64,000 bases of DNA from Halobacillus shinanisalinarum (GTDB taxonomy: Bacteria > Bacillota > Bacilli > Bacillales > Halobacillaceae). This document shows positions 63,061-64,000 of this stretch, in pieces. Each line of letters begins with the position of its first letter. Within the stretch, counting starts at the first letter, position 1. The notes beneath the pieces are model-generated. The model did not search any database, was not told the origin of the DNA, and was given only the letters and a program-made list of their open reading frames with translations. The DNA lies in NCBI RefSeq assembly GCF_022919835.1, contig NZ_CP095074.1, positions 4,070,001-4,134,000 on the forward strand, written 5' to 3'. The position numbers and the translations under genes are program-made.

Positions 63061-63096
63061 CTCTCCTCATCTCTACTCATCTAATCTAATTTACTC
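63061..63096 (-). promoter_or_regulatory. TRAP-binding site of trpP
   Basis: On the minus strand: UAGAU UAGAU GAGUA GAGAU GAGGA GAG, six (U/G)AG triplets at exact 5-nt spacing, with a further GAG 8 nt upstream. It covers the Shine-Dalgarno, so Trp-activated TRAP would block translation. Confidence 0.75.
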
Positions 63097-63178
63097 TTCA
63101 GACGTATCCTTTGACCGCCTGCAAAAGCATAGACTTATTATAGCAAAAAACAATGGCAATGCAAAGTCTTCAGTTTGC

Positions 63179-63613
63179 CTATTTCTGAATATTTTGATTA
63201 ATTTGCTCGGCTATGGATTGCAAATCTTCATTCGTATAATCGTCTGCATGAACTGTCCATTTTGGTTCAAATCCATCTTCAGCACCATAGCGTGGTATAA
63301 GATGGATATGTAGATGAAAAACAGATTGTCCTGCAGGTTCTTCATTATTGTTTAATAGGTTTAAACCGATCGGCTGAAAGGATGTTTTAATGGCGCTGGC
63401 AATCTTAGGTACTCGTGCGAACAATTTTTCAGCTGCACCTGACTGAGTATGATAAATATCCTTCGTATGTTCTTTAGGAATAACCAGCGTATGGCCCTTT
63501 GTAACTTGACTAATATCAAGGAAGGCATACACATCTTCATCCTCATACACTTTAGCCGAAGGGATGTCACCGTTAATAATTTTGCAAAAAATACAATCAT
63601 CCACTTGTGTCAT
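63179..63613 (-). CDS. hit: HIT-family hydrolase
   Basis: This 144-residue histidine-triad nucleotide-binding protein has MTQVDDCIFCKIINGDIPSA, EDEDVYAFLDISQVTKGHTL and the triad HLHIHLIPRY. HIT proteins hydrolyse AMP-linked phosphoramidates. ATG 63613 is 8 nt from GGAG. It is divergent from ecsA as in B. subtilis. Confidence 0.94.
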   Translation of the reverse strand: MTQVDDCIFCKIINGDIPSAKVYEDEDVYAFLDISQVTKGHTLVIPKEHTKDIYHTQSGAAEKLFARVPKIASAIKTSFQPIGLNLLNNNEEPAGQSVFHLHIHLIPRYGAEDGFEPKWTVHADDYTNEDLQSIAEQINQNIQK

Positions 63614-63763
63614 ATCATTCACTCCTTGGTATCATTTGTATAATTGTATCATAATTTAAGGCGTTTTAACGATATCCGTCCCTCTATAGTAGAAAGATGC
63701 AAGCCTTAAGAAAAGTGTGATAAAATTTGTGAAGAATGTACGCAAATGAAAAGAGGGACGACA

Positions 63764-64000
63764 ATGAAATCATTGTTACATATCGATAACCTTCACGGTG
63801 GCTATACGCACAAAAACGTACTACATGGAATTTCGTTTGATGTTTTTCCAAAAGAGATCGTCGGATTAATTGGGCTCAATGGAGCGGGGAAGAGTACGAC
63901 GATTAAACATGTCATTGGAATGATGCAGGCTAAAAAAGGTAAAGTAGCAATCAATGGGACAACTTTTGAAGAAAATCCTGAAAATTATCGCCAGCAGCTG
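63764..64000 (+). CDS. ecsA: ABC transporter ATPase EcsA, N-terminal part
   Basis: The first 79 residues are inside the window: HIDNLHGGYTHKNVLHGISF then Walker A GLNGAGKSTTIKHVIG. EcsA with EcsB affects secretion, competence and sporulation in B. subtilis. The location after hit supports the name. GAGGGACGACA precedes the ATG. Truncated by the window edge. Confidence 0.9.
   Translation, partial: MKSLLHIDNLHGGYTHKNVLHGISFDVFPKEIVGLIGLNGAGKSTTIKHVIGMMQAKKGKVAINGTTFEENPENYRQQL

Noticed and set aside
63053..63070. ATG 63070 as the trpP start
   Set aside because: It lies within the TRAP triplets and has no SD of its own. GTG 63052 has a good SD.

Overview
The window comes from a low-GC, spore-forming member of the Bacillaceae. 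A moderately halophilic genus close to Halobacillus fits best, but this is inferred from gene content and synteny and no marker gene settles it. Supporting evidence: an alpha/beta-type SASP, a YjcZ-type sporulation peptide, YhaL, Hpr/ScoC, an NhaC antiporter, a glycine-betaine opuA operon with a GbsR-type regulator, and a gene order from yheB to ecsA that follows Bacillus subtilis.

Layout. 0-18 kb: mixed core genes (maa, map, two tandem cold-shock genes, a BtuF-like binding protein, an MBL hydrolase, three GNAT acetyltransferases counting the partial one at the left edge, nhaC, azlCD, a CDF metal exporter, an IDEAL-domain protein, a VanY-type carboxypeptidase, a broken UMF1 transporter, fumC). 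18-26.3 kb: SASP, msmX with a PucR-like regulator, a CsoR-family regulator, then yheB-yheA-yhaR-yhzD-yhaQ-yhaP. 26.4-45 kb: an AT-rich accessory island between yhaP and yhaO. 45-52.6 kb: yhaO-yhaN, a GbsR-family gene, yhaM, an MFS transporter and yhaL. 53-64 kb: prsA, yhaI, hpr, a gbsR-like gene divergent from opuA, yhaH, trpP, hit and the start of ecsA.

The island is the unusual part. It holds many short, mostly plus-strand, mostly unrelated genes: small membrane proteins, a methyltransferase, a toxin-antitoxin pair, an LtaS-type lipoteichoic acid synthase, a YcdB-like protein, and a membrane protein ending in an L7/L12-like helix domain. They are separated by at least 15 copies of a 55-85 bp direct repeat. 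Each copy has a GGGCGC/GCGCC hairpin with GGAATAA in or near its loop, often a T run, and conserved flanks (GAGTCTTCA upstream, ATAAGGGCC and TTGAAT downstream). Gene plus repeat recurs as a unit, which looks like a gene-cassette array. Degraded tyrosine recombinases lie at 31.4-31.8 kb and 42.9-43.1 kb. An IS110-family element, a group II intron-like tail and an F1-ATPase beta-like fragment are also present.

Regulation visible in the sequence: extended -10 promoters and conserved leader hairpins on both csp genes, a six-repeat (G/U)AG TRAP site before trpP, a near-consensus SOS box before yhaO, a cre-like site before msmX, and a 38-bp palindrome between the gbsR-like gene and opuA.

Seven genes or ORF pairs are interrupted by single-base shifts, most of them in or next to homopolymers (UMF1 transporter, yheB, mazF-like toxin, IS110 transposase, a 35.1-kb cassette gene, a 40.0-kb cassette gene, opuAA). 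Because opuAA and yheB are otherwise intact, sequencing error is a serious possibility, and the 'pseudogene' label on those entries is provisional.
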